Assembly: GCA_034520215.1 (NCBI GenBank)
Contig: JAXHNR010000001.1
Location: 496,001 to 560,000, forward strand
Length of the DNA stretch: 64,000 nucleotides
Direction of reading: 5' to 3'
Source of the DNA: Candidatus Krumholzibacteriota bacterium
GTDB lineage: Bacteria; Krumholzibacteriota; Krumholzibacteriia; Krumholzibacteriales; WJIX01
Below, piece after piece: positions 44,139 to 52,608 of the stretch; the stretch's first letter is position 1; the number at the start of each line of letters is the position of its first letter. Both the position numbers and the translations under genes were made by a program. The notes under the pieces were generated by a model, which was not told where the DNA came from, made no database searches, and saw nothing but the letters and a program-made list of their open reading frames with translations.

Positions 44139-45110
44139 ATGAAAGCTATTGTAACCGGAGCATATGGTTTTGTTGGAAGACATCTGACCCGAGAACTTCT
44201 GGGCGCGGGTTACGAAGTGCTTGCTGAAGATATTATAGATGTCAATTCCTTCCATAGATCTTCCGCCTTGATTGATGAATTGCCGGAAGGAGTTGTATAT
44301 AAGAAATGCGATCTTATGAATGCTCCCGCTGTGGATAAACTCATTAAATACTGGAATCCGGATACAGTATTCCATCTTGCCGCACAGAGCTCAGGAGCAC
44401 TTTCCTTTAAGTATCCGGCGGAAACTGTCAGAACGAATTTTATTGGGTTTCTGAACCTTGCCGAAGCCGTTAGAAAGAACAAGAAAAACGCGCGGATTCT
44501 GGCGGTTGGTTCCTGTGAGGAATACGGCAAGAGATCTCGAAGGGATATGCCCCTTTCCGAAAACACTCCTATTGAACCTGTAAACCCATACGCGGCGAGC
44601 AAAGCGGCACAGTCCGTTTTAGCCCTGCAGTATGTGAGATCTTTTGATATGAATGTTATTGTCACGAGAAGTTTCAGCCACACAGGACCTGGTCAGAGTG
44701 TTACTTTTGTCTTTCCGTCATTTGCCAGACAGTGCGCGAGAATAAAAGCCGGCAACGCTGAACCTGTTATCAGAACGGGAAACCTTGATATTCTCCGTGA
44801 TTTTCTTGACGTCAGAGATGTAGTAAGAGCCTATAGACTTATAGTGGAGAGGGGTGAAGTCGGAAATGTATACAATGTTTGTTCTGGTGAGGGGCTGAAT
44901 CTTGGAAATGCTCTGAGTATGATGGTTGAAGAAGCCGGAATAAAAGTGAATATTGAAAAGGACCCCGATCTAATAAGACCCGTGGATGTGGCTGTTTTTA
45001 CTGGGAATAATAAGAAGCTGTGTGATACTACCGGTTGGGAAAGAAAAATATCAGTTGAGCAAATGATCTCAGATCTGTTGGAGTACTGGTATTCGCGGTC
45101 TGATGATTGA
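44139..45110 (+). CDS. NAD-dependent epimerase/dehydratase, RMD/GMD-like (second copy)
   Basis: 323 residues starting with the Rossmann motif VTGAYGFVGRHL. SCEEYGK and YAASK supply the catalytic residues, and SFSHTGPGQ plus RDFLDVRDVVRAY align with the upstream gene along its whole length. The two were probably made by tandem duplication. They may carry out consecutive steps (dehydration then reduction) or act on different sugars. Confidence 0.85.
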   Translation: MKAIVTGAYGFVGRHLTRELLGAGYEVLAEDIIDVNSFHRSSALIDELPEGVVYKKCDLMNAPAVDKLIKYWNPDTVFHLAAQSSGALSFKYPAETVRTNFIGFLNLAEAVRKNKKNARILAVGSCEEYGKRSRRDMPLSENTPIEPVNPYAASKAAQSVLALQYVRSFDMNVIVTRSFSHTGPGQSVTFVFPSFARQCARIKAGNAEPVIRTGNLDILRDFLDVRDVVRAYRLIVERGEVGNVYNVCSGEGLNLGNALSMMVEEAGIKVNIEKDPDLIRPVDVAVFTGNNKKLCDTTGWERKISVEQMISDLLEYWYSRSDD

Positions 45111-45173
45111 AGAAGGTATTTTGTGTTTTGCTCAGGTGTTCGAAATAAAGTTTAAATAAAAGGAGCCAAAAAA

Positions 45174-46484
45174 ATGCCTGATTTATGTATGGTGGGAACC
45201 GGTTATGTCGGTCTGGTCAGTGGAGCCTGTCTTGCTGATTTTGGAAATAACGTGATATGTGTTGATATTGACTGTGACCGGATCGAAAGGATCAAGAATG
45301 GCGAAATGCCTATATATGAGCCGGGGCTGAAAGAACTTGTGCAGAGGAACGTGGAGGCGGGGAGGCTTTTTTTTACGACAGACCTCGCTGAAGCGGTAAG
45401 AAAATCAGGGGTGATATTTTCAGCGGTAGGGACTCCTATGGGGGAAGACGGCTCTGCTGATTTGAGCGCGGTATATCAAGTAGCTGAAGATATTGTTCCC
45501 CATATAGATGAGTATAAAGTTTTTGTACAGAAAAGCACAGTCCCTGTAGGAACATCGGAAAATGTGGAAAATATTATTCGCGAAAACCTTTCAGAGAAAT
45601 TTTCCTTTGACAGCGTTTCAAATCCCGAGTTTCTAAGAGAAGGCTCCGCGATTGAAGATTTTATGAGGCCCGACAGGGTTGTGATTGGAGTGGAAAGCAG
45701 GCGTGCTCGTGAAATTATGCGTGAGATATACAGTCCGCTATATCTTTTGAAAACACCTATGGTGTTTACTTCCGTGCGGACAGCTGAACTTATTAAATAT
45801 GCCAGCAATTCATTTTTAGCCGTAAAGATATCTTTCATAAACGAGATAGCTGATCTTTGCGAAGAGCTTGGAACAGATGTAAAAGACGTCGCGGAGGCGA
45901 TGGGGTTTGATAAGAGGATAGGCCCTAAATTTCTGCACGCCGGGGTTGGCTATGGAGGATCGTGTCTTCCAAAAGATGTTTCGGCTATATTGCATGCCGC
46001 AAGCCGGGCCGGTGTGCCCCTTAAGATTATCCATAGCGCGAGTGATGTTAATGATTCCCGGGTTGACAGGCTCATAGAGAAGATGCGATCTGAAATTCCC
46101 GATTTCTCCGGAAAGGCTGTAGCTCTCCTGGGGCTTTCATTTAAACCAAATACCGATGATCTTCGTCACGCCCCATCTTTGAGATTTCTCGACAGGATGC
46201 TTGCTGAAGGTGCCAATGTTAATGTTTATGACCCGATAGCCATGAATAATACTAAGAAGATATACCGGGATAAGATTAAATATTACGATGATTCATATAA
46301 AGCCATGAAGGGTGCTGACGCCCTGGTGATTATGACTGAATGGAATGAATTCAGGGTTCTTGAGCTGGAAAAGGTAAAAGAGTTGATGAAGGGAGACCTT
46401 ATTTTTGACTGCCGGAATATATATGAGAAGGGAAAGGTGGAAGCTCATGGTTTCTTTTATTATTCTTTCGGAACAAAATCCTGA
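45174..46484 (+). CDS. ugd: UDP-glucose 6-dehydrogenase
   Basis: Oxidises UDP-glucose to UDP-glucuronate. 436 residues. NAD-binding VGTGYVGLVSGACLA (7-21), the catalytic cysteine in GYGGSCLPKD (about 260-269) and the C-terminal SFKPNTDDLRHAPS motif are diagnostic of the nucleotide-sugar dehydrogenase family. Ribosome site aaaggag. UDP-ManNAc dehydrogenase is a relative, but the SCLPKD/SFKPNTDD pattern fits UDP-glucose best. Confidence 0.92.
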   Translation: MPDLCMVGTGYVGLVSGACLADFGNNVICVDIDCDRIERIKNGEMPIYEPGLKELVQRNVEAGRLFFTTDLAEAVRKSGVIFSAVGTPMGEDGSADLSAVYQVAEDIVPHIDEYKVFVQKSTVPVGTSENVENIIRENLSEKFSFDSVSNPEFLREGSAIEDFMRPDRVVIGVESRRAREIMREIYSPLYLLKTPMVFTSVRTAELIKYASNSFLAVKISFINEIADLCEELGTDVKDVAEAMGFDKRIGPKFLHAGVGYGGSCLPKDVSAILHAASRAGVPLKIIHSASDVNDSRVDRLIEKMRSEIPDFSGKAVALLGLSFKPNTDDLRHAPSLRFLDRMLAEGANVNVYDPIAMNNTKKIYRDKIKYYDDSYKAMKGADALVIMTEWNEFRVLELEKVKELMKGDLIFDCRNIYEKGKVEAHGFFYYSFGTKS

Positions 46485-46560
46485 TTCTGCCGGCGTATTC
46501 CAGGAAGACAGATATTAAAAATCAAATGTGTGTTTAATGAGATTTTATAGATAGAAAACA

Positions 46561-46570
46561 CCCCCCCCCC
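46561..46570. repeat. Homopolymer of ten C
   Basis: Ten C in a row between ugd and rfbB, about 105 bases upstream of the rfbB start. Tracts of this kind can slip in replication and alter promoter spacing; they are also error-prone in sequencing. Confidence 0.6.
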
Positions 46571-46674
46571 TTATTAGGACGGATAATTCTAATCGAACGG
46601 GCGGAGATTTATGATGGATTTATTAAATTATCATAGTTAGTTATTTAGTTAAGATTAAATGGGAAGAGGCGAAT

Positions 46675-47709
46675 ATGAGGAAAATACTCGTTACCGGCGG
46701 AGCCGGTTTTATTGGTTCTAATTTTATAAAGATGCTTCTAAAAAGAAAGAGCAAAAAACATATCGTTGTTCTTGACAAATTAACTTACGCGGGAAATATG
46801 AAGAACCTTGAAGGGTATATCGACAGGGAGGATGTCGAGTTTGTTAAGGGCGACATCTGTAATTCCAGCCTTCTTGATAAAATCATTCCCGGTGTGGATA
46901 TTATATATAACTTCGCGGCGGAAACCCATGTAGACCGTTCAATCATCAAAGGAGGGAGTTTTGTAAAAACAGATGTAATGGGTACATATAGTTTGCTTCA
47001 AAAGGCTTTGGAGCATAAAGTTCCCCGATTCGTGCAGGTTTCCACAGATGAAGTTTATGGAAGTGTGGAAAAGGGTAAGTTCAGTGAAAAGGACCCGATA
47101 GAACCTAACAGCCCCTATTCAGCGAGCAAGTCAGGCGGAGATCTTCTCGCGGGGGCATTCTATAAGACCTATGGGTTGCCTGTCGTTATAACCAGAAGTT
47201 CAAATAATTACGGCCCGTTTCAACACCCCGAAAAATTTATTCCTCTCTTTATAACTAACGCGCTGGAGGGCAGGCCGTTACCTATATACGGGGACGGCAA
47301 AAATGTGCGGGACTGGATTTATGTTGAAGATAATTGCAGGGCGATTGATCTTGTCGGAAGAAGGGGCGGAATCGGCCAAGTCTATAATATTGCAGCGTCT
47401 GAAGAGAAAGAAAATATATATATTGCTGAAAAGATTATCAAGTTAACCGGCGCTGATAAAGATCTTCTGACATTCATAACAGATAGGCCGGGGCATGACC
47501 GCAGGTACGCCCTCAACACGAGGAGGATAAAATCTCTCGGATGGAAGAAGAAATATACGTTCAATCAGGGATTGGAAAAGACTGTAAAATGGTACCGAGA
47601 CAACAGAGAATGGTGGCGTGAGATTAAAAGCGGTTCTTTTAGAAAGTATTATAACAAGATGTATAAAAAACGCATTGCGGAGTCTAGAGGAAGGAAGGCC
47701 AATAAATGA
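46675..47709 (+). CDS. rfbB: dTDP-glucose 4,6-dehydratase
   Basis: Converts dTDP-glucose to dTDP-4-keto-6-deoxyglucose, the precursor of rhamnose and other deoxysugars. 344 residues. ILVTGGAGFIGSNF (4-17), the dehydratase active site STDEVYGS (Thr, Asp, Glu), catalytic YSASK and RSSNNYGPFQHPEKFIP are the family marks. It overlaps wecB by 4 bases. The rest of the rhamnose set (rfbA, C, D) is not in the window. Confidence 0.94.
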   Translation: MRKILVTGGAGFIGSNFIKMLLKRKSKKHIVVLDKLTYAGNMKNLEGYIDREDVEFVKGDICNSSLLDKIIPGVDIIYNFAAETHVDRSIIKGGSFVKTDVMGTYSLLQKALEHKVPRFVQVSTDEVYGSVEKGKFSEKDPIEPNSPYSASKSGGDLLAGAFYKTYGLPVVITRSSNNYGPFQHPEKFIPLFITNALEGRPLPIYGDGKNVRDWIYVEDNCRAIDLVGRRGGIGQVYNIAASEEKENIYIAEKIIKLTGADKDLLTFITDRPGHDRRYALNTRRIKSLGWKKKYTFNQGLEKTVKWYRDNREWWREIKSGSFRKYYNKMYKKRIAESRGRKANK

Positions 47710-48788
47710 AAGCGGCAATTGTCGTTGGAGCGCGGCCTAATTTTATGAAAGCAGCTCCTCTTATTAAGGAGTTCAGGAGAAGAGGCAAGGTGGATATTCT
47801 TTTTGTTCATACTGGTCAGCACTATGACAGTAATATGTCGAAGATTTTTTTCGACGATCTGGGACTTCCCCGTCCCGATATCTATCTGGGAGTAGGTTCG
47901 GGAACTCACGCTGAACAAACAGCCAGAGTTATGGTTGAATTTGAAAAGGTTATAACAACCGAGGGTGTTGACCTGATTATTGTAGTTGGTGACGTAAACT
48001 CGACGTTAGCCTGTTCTCTCGTTGGAGCCAAACAGCATATTCCGGTTGCTCATGTCGAAGCGGGACTTAGGAGTTTTGATAAAAATATGCCCGAGGAGAT
48101 AAACAGGATGGTCACTGATATCCTTTCCGATTATTGTTTTACAACTTCGCCGGAAGCTGAAGTGAATTTAAGGCGTGAGGGTATTGAGAAAGAAAGAATA
48201 TTTTTTGTGGGTAATATTATGATTGACTCTCTGAAAAGTTATATAGAAAAAGCGGAAGAGTCGAAGATTCTCGACGCACTCAAAGTTGAAAAAGAGAATT
48301 ACATTCTTGTAACGCTTCATAGACCTTCAAATGTTGATGAGCCGGAGCAATTTCGTTCACTGTATAATGTTCTTGTTGAATTATCCGAAGCTCACACAAT
48401 TGTCTTTCCAGCTCATCCGCGCACGAGAAAGATTATAGATTCACGGGTTCAGTCTTTTCCCCGGCCTTCCAGTCTGAAATTAATCGAACCCGTTGGATAC
48501 CTTGATTTCCTGAAGTTAATGAAATATGCCGGATTGCTTGTCACAGATTCCGGAGGAATTCAGGAGGAGACTACGGTTCTGGGCGTTCCCTGTTTAACTG
48601 TCCGAAATAATACTGAGCGTCCTGTGACAATCGAGATGGGGACGAATTCCCTGGTCGGGACTGATCCTGATAAGCTTCTGGGTGCCGCACTCAAGGTTAT
48701 GGCGGAGGGCGGGAAGGAATTCAGTATTCCGCCGCTATGGGATGGTAAAACCGCGGGGCGTATTGTAGATGTAATTGAAAAATATTGA
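47706..48788 (+). CDS. wecB: UDP-N-acetylglucosamine 2-epimerase (non-hydrolysing)
   Basis: Interconverts UDP-GlcNAc and UDP-ManNAc. 360 residues. VGARPNFMKAAPL at the N-terminus, FVHTGQHYDSNM, VVGDVNSTLA, HVEAGLRSFD and TDSGGIQEE are standard signatures. Start overlaps the rfbB stop, so the two are translationally linked. Confidence 0.95.
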   Translation: MKAAIVVGARPNFMKAAPLIKEFRRRGKVDILFVHTGQHYDSNMSKIFFDDLGLPRPDIYLGVGSGTHAEQTARVMVEFEKVITTEGVDLIIVVGDVNSTLACSLVGAKQHIPVAHVEAGLRSFDKNMPEEINRMVTDILSDYCFTTSPEAEVNLRREGIEKERIFFVGNIMIDSLKSYIEKAEESKILDALKVEKENYILVTLHRPSNVDEPEQFRSLYNVLVELSEAHTIVFPAHPRTRKIIDSRVQSFPRPSSLKLIEPVGYLDFLKLMKYAGLLVTDSGGIQEETTVLGVPCLTVRNNTERPVTIEMGTNSLVGTDPDKLLGAALKVMAEGGKEFSIPPLWDGKTAGRIVDVIEKY

Positions 48789-48840
48789 CACCGGATAATT
48801 ATTGATATAATCTTTTATTTTGAATATGGAAGGGGGGGAT

Positions 48841-49923
48841 TTGCCGACAATACAGCTAGTTATTTCATTTACCATACCGTTTGTTATAGTTCTTGCCATG
48901 ATCCCTCTTGTGAGAAGTATGGCTGTCAAATGGAAGATCAGTGAAAAACCCAACGGTAGGAATAATGGAGATATCGCGCATTTAGGGGGGGTAGTAATAG
49001 TAATTTCCGTTATAGCGGGGCTAGTGCCGGTTTTTCTATTCTTTCTTGTTACACATTCTGTTACTGCGGTTTTTCTTTCCGTTCTGATACTTAGCGGATT
49101 TACAATTTTTCTCCTTGGTATTATCGATGATCTCCGCAGTTTACATTACAAATATAAGTTGATTCTTCAGGTTATAGCTTCAATCTTCGTTTCCGTGGGC
49201 GGGATTATCCTACTCAGCTATTTTTCTGTATTTGAATTTTCAACCCTGATTCGTGTTATTCTGTTTGTCATTGTAACATTATGGATTCTGGCTATTACTA
49301 CCTCTTTCAATCTCATTGACGGGATTGACGGGTTGGCGGGCGGGATTGCTGTTGTATCTTCTATTTCTTTTACAGTAGCCGGGTTGATTCTCGGACAGCA
49401 GATAGTTGTGTTCCTTTCAGTTATTATTTTAGGTTCTTCACTCGCTTTTCTCTGTTACAATTTTCCACCCGCGAGGATATTTATGGGGGATTCCGGCAGT
49501 TTGTTTCTGGGACTTATATTCGGGCTGATTTCACTCCTCTTTTTGCTTCCCGGGAAGGATCTTTTGTTCAGGATTGCGGGATCTATCTTTATTTTGACTG
49601 TACCCTTGCTCGATACGACTCTCGCTTTTCTTCGCAGGGTAATAAAGAAAAAGTCGCTTTTTCAGGCTGATTTGAGCCATTTGCATCATCTGCTGCTTAC
49701 AAGATACAAGTCAATGCGGAAAGTTGATTTCATCCTCTGGGGCCTGGCAGTGATATTAGGCTGCCTGGGAGTATTGACGATGATGGGTAATGTAGCGGCC
49801 TTTATCGCGGCAGTTATCCTTGAAATAGCGATCTTCGCCTTCTCTCTGTATGTTATGAACAGCAGAAAAGCTCCCGAAGAGAGTATTGAAAGTATAATAA
49901 AAAAGCATAGATCAACGATTTGA
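48841..49923 (+). CDS. wecA: Undecaprenyl-phosphate sugar-1-phosphate transferase, WecA/TagO-like
   Basis: Polytopic membrane enzyme of the MraY/WecA family that starts a lipid-linked glycan by moving HexNAc-1-phosphate to undecaprenyl phosphate. The TTG at 48841 follows a strong aaggggggga site; a TTG at 48820 has none. 360 residues. AHLGGVVIV, GIIDDLRSLHYK, FNLIDGIDGLAGG, FMGDSGSLFLG and DLSHLHHLLL are the conserved cytoplasmic loops, with Asp pairs that bind Mg2+. Confidence 0.92.
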   Translation: MPTIQLVISFTIPFVIVLAMIPLVRSMAVKWKISEKPNGRNNGDIAHLGGVVIVISVIAGLVPVFLFFLVTHSVTAVFLSVLILSGFTIFLLGIIDDLRSLHYKYKLILQVIASIFVSVGGIILLSYFSVFEFSTLIRVILFVIVTLWILAITTSFNLIDGIDGLAGGIAVVSSISFTVAGLILGQQIVVFLSVIILGSSLAFLCYNFPPARIFMGDSGSLFLGLIFGLISLLFLLPGKDLLFRIAGSIFILTVPLLDTTLAFLRRVIKKKSLFQADLSHLHHLLLTRYKSMRKVDFILWGLAVILGCLGVLTMMGNVAAFIAAVILEIAIFAFSLYVMNSRKAPEESIESIIKKHRSTI

Positions 49924-50075
49924 ACCTTTTGACAGATTAATATTTGTTTTATCCATTTAAATTTGCCTTTTCCCGTATCCTGTGATAGTTTATGATTTGG
50001 GATTGTATTATCCTGAATTCGGGCAGGTTTGTTTTCTCATTTGATTGGTGTACAGAGGTTTGGAGTAGAACGTTT

Positions 50076-51347
50076 ATGCTTGACAGGAAATTTATAAGAA
50101 ATGAACCTGAGGCCTTGCGCAGGGGTATCGAGAATAAGGGAGTGGATTTTGATCTGGATCTTCTCTATCAGTTGGATAAGGATAGGAGGAGGATTATACA
50201 GGAATCTGAAGATCTCAAGCACAGTAAAAATGTTGTTTCTAAAGAGATTGCCCAACTGAAAAAGAACAAGAAAGATGCCTCGGAATTTATAGACAGAATG
50301 AAGGTGACATCTAAACGTATAAAGGAAATAGACAATGAATTAAAAGCAGTCTCAGATAAATTACATGAGATGGAATTAGCAATTCCCAATCTGCCGCATA
50401 AATCTGTTCCAATTGGAAATACTGAGCAGGACAACGTTTTGATAAGAAGTTGGGGAGATCCTTACAGAAATGATCTCGAAATAGCACCTCATTGGGAGAT
50501 TGGTGAAGAATTGGGACTGCTCGACCTCAAGGCTGGATCGGCGGTGAGTGGAAGCGGTTTTGTGGTTCTAAGAGGTGACGGGGCTTTGCTTTCGAGAGCT
50601 CTAATTAATTTTATGCTTGATACTCACAGATCTCATGGATATGAAGAAGTATCGGTCCCCTATCTAGTCAGCAGGGATTCAATGATTGGAACAGGGCAGC
50701 TGCCAAAGATGGCTGAAGACATGTATCACTGCGAAGCAGACGATCTCTACTGTATCCCAACTGCCGAAGTGCCAATTACAAATCTTCTAAGGGAGACTGT
50801 ACTTCCGGCAGATCAGCTGACCGTTAAATTGACAGCGTACAGTCCGTGTTTCAGGAGAGAAGCCGGCAGTTACGGAAAAGATACAAGAGGTCTGATTCGT
50901 GTTCATCAATTTGACAAAGTGGAAATGGTAAAGGCTACTCTGCCTGAGAGATCATATGAAGAGCTTGAGTTATTACTTGATGACGCCTGCAGAGTTCTTG
51001 AATCTTTAGATATTCCTTACCGTGTGGTTGAATTGTGTTCAGGAGATCTGAGTTTTTCCGCGGCAAAATGTTATGATATTGAAACCTACGCTCCGGCCAT
51101 TTCGAAATGGCTGGAAGTTTCTTCATGCAGTAATTTTGAAGATTTTCAAGCCCGCCGTGCCGGTATCAAATTCAGAAGGGGAAAAGGGGAAAAATCTCGA
51201 TTTGTTCATACTCTGAATGGTTCGGGATTAGCCCTTCCAAGGATAATTGCCACAATATTTGAACTCTACCAAACTCCGACCGGCAGGATACGCGTTCCTG
51301 ACGCCCTCGTGAAATATATGGGGGGAAGGGAATATTTAGAGGGTTAA
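50076..51347 (+). CDS. serS: Seryl-tRNA synthetase
   Basis: Class II synthetase. The ATG at 50076 (MLDRKFIRNEPE) is preferred over an earlier frame start at 49992 because it begins at the family's normal N-terminus and gives 423 residues. The N-terminal coiled-coil arm (about 25-105) precedes the catalytic core: motif 2 PCFRREAGSYGKDTRG, QFDKVEM, and motif 3 NGSGLALPRIIA. The kinase gene starts one base after the stop. Confidence 0.96.
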   Translation: MLDRKFIRNEPEALRRGIENKGVDFDLDLLYQLDKDRRRIIQESEDLKHSKNVVSKEIAQLKKNKKDASEFIDRMKVTSKRIKEIDNELKAVSDKLHEMELAIPNLPHKSVPIGNTEQDNVLIRSWGDPYRNDLEIAPHWEIGEELGLLDLKAGSAVSGSGFVVLRGDGALLSRALINFMLDTHRSHGYEEVSVPYLVSRDSMIGTGQLPKMAEDMYHCEADDLYCIPTAEVPITNLLRETVLPADQLTVKLTAYSPCFRREAGSYGKDTRGLIRVHQFDKVEMVKATLPERSYEELELLLDDACRVLESLDIPYRVVELCSGDLSFSAAKCYDIETYAPAISKWLEVSSCSNFEDFQARRAGIKFRRGKGEKSRFVHTLNGSGLALPRIIATIFELYQTPTGRIRVPDALVKYMGGREYLEG

Positions 51348-51348
51348 C

Positions 51349-52593
51349 GTGAAGATAAATATTTCAAGAAATCTTCCCTTTTTAATCAAAATTTATTTTA
51401 TAGTGGGAAGTATTATAATTGTCACTTCACTTCTTTTGTATAACAACAATCTGATTATGCGTATGCAGAAGCAGGCCGAAAATACAACTAGGCTTTTTTC
51501 CCGTTTTACTGGGCTGGCTCTCGGAAGTGTGGAGAATTCAAATAATCAGAAGTTCATACGTGAGATTAGAGAGGCAATGGATCTCCCCTTTGTTATAACT
51601 GATAATGAGGGGCGGCCTATGATATGGAACGAAATCGGAGTTCCTCAGGTAAAGGACGATGAGTATGACAGACTTCTCGATTTTGATCCCCGGAAACCTG
51701 ATGATCTATTGCTCGAAAGGGTATTAGAAAAGGCGAATGAGTTTGACAGGGTAAACAAACCGGTGATTGTTGACACAGAGGAGATGGAACTTTTTATTCA
51801 CTACGGGCTTTCCGGATTGGCCCGGGAACTTAGAATTGCGCCATACGTTCAATTAGGTGTGTTCGTTCTGTTCGCTTTATTTGGTTTTATTGGGTTCAGA
51901 GCTTTAAAGCTCGGGGAACAAAGATCGGTATGGGTTGGCATGGCTAAGGAAACAGCTCATCAGCTCGGCACCCCGCTGTCCTCACTGATGGGTTGGCTGG
52001 AAATCATGAGAGGACAGATAGAATCCGGGCGTGTTTCCGAAAAGTTGTCCTTGGCTGTTGACGAGGCCGGGCTTGATGTTGAAAGGTTAAGCCGGATATC
52101 ATCCCGGTTCAGTAAGATAGGGTCTGCTCCTGAACTTGAATATCAGGACATATCGTCGCTGATTATGGAAACAGTGAGTTATTTTGAACGGAGGCGGCCG
52201 GCTCTGAAAATAAAGTCGATAATAGATGTTGAATTTGAAAAATTGCCTATGGTTCGCTGCAGCAGGGACCTTGTCGGCTGGGTATTCGAGAATCTGATAA
52301 AGAATTCTCTCGATGCTATATCCGGCAAAGAGGGGAAGATATCTATAAAAGGCAGTTTAAATAGAAAAAGTAACAATATAGAGATTCTATTCAGTGATAC
52401 CGGCAAGGGTATAACAGCGGCCCTCAGAAAGAGAATTTTCGATCCGGGTATTACAACAAAAGAAAGGGGTTGGGGGTTGGGTCTTGCTCTTGTAAAGCGT
52501 ATCGTTGAAGAGATACATGATGGGTCTATAAAGTTAATTCAATCCCGTTCCAACGAGGGGACTACCTTTCTAGTTACATTTCCAGTAGATTAA
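51349..52593 (+). CDS. Sensor histidine kinase next to PorX
   Basis: 414 residues. Two membrane helices (about 11-31 and 165-185) flank a roughly 130-residue periplasmic domain. No HAMP domain is obvious; the second helix leads almost at once into the H-box AKETAHQLGTPLSS with His204. N-box ENLIKNSLDAI, DTGKGI and GWGLGLALV form the ATP site. GTG start. It ends 15 bases before the PorX-like gene, so the two are very probably cognate. Confidence 0.92.
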   Translation: MKINISRNLPFLIKIYFIVGSIIIVTSLLLYNNNLIMRMQKQAENTTRLFSRFTGLALGSVENSNNQKFIREIREAMDLPFVITDNEGRPMIWNEIGVPQVKDDEYDRLLDFDPRKPDDLLLERVLEKANEFDRVNKPVIVDTEEMELFIHYGLSGLARELRIAPYVQLGVFVLFALFGFIGFRALKLGEQRSVWVGMAKETAHQLGTPLSSLMGWLEIMRGQIESGRVSEKLSLAVDEAGLDVERLSRISSRFSKIGSAPELEYQDISSLIMETVSYFERRRPALKIKSIIDVEFEKLPMVRCSRDLVGWVFENLIKNSLDAISGKEGKISIKGSLNRKSNNIEILFSDTGKGITAALRKRIFDPGITTKERGWGLGLALVKRIVEEIHDGSIKLIQSRSNEGTTFLVTFPVD

Positions 52594-52608
52594 AAGGGAA
52601 AAATTAAA

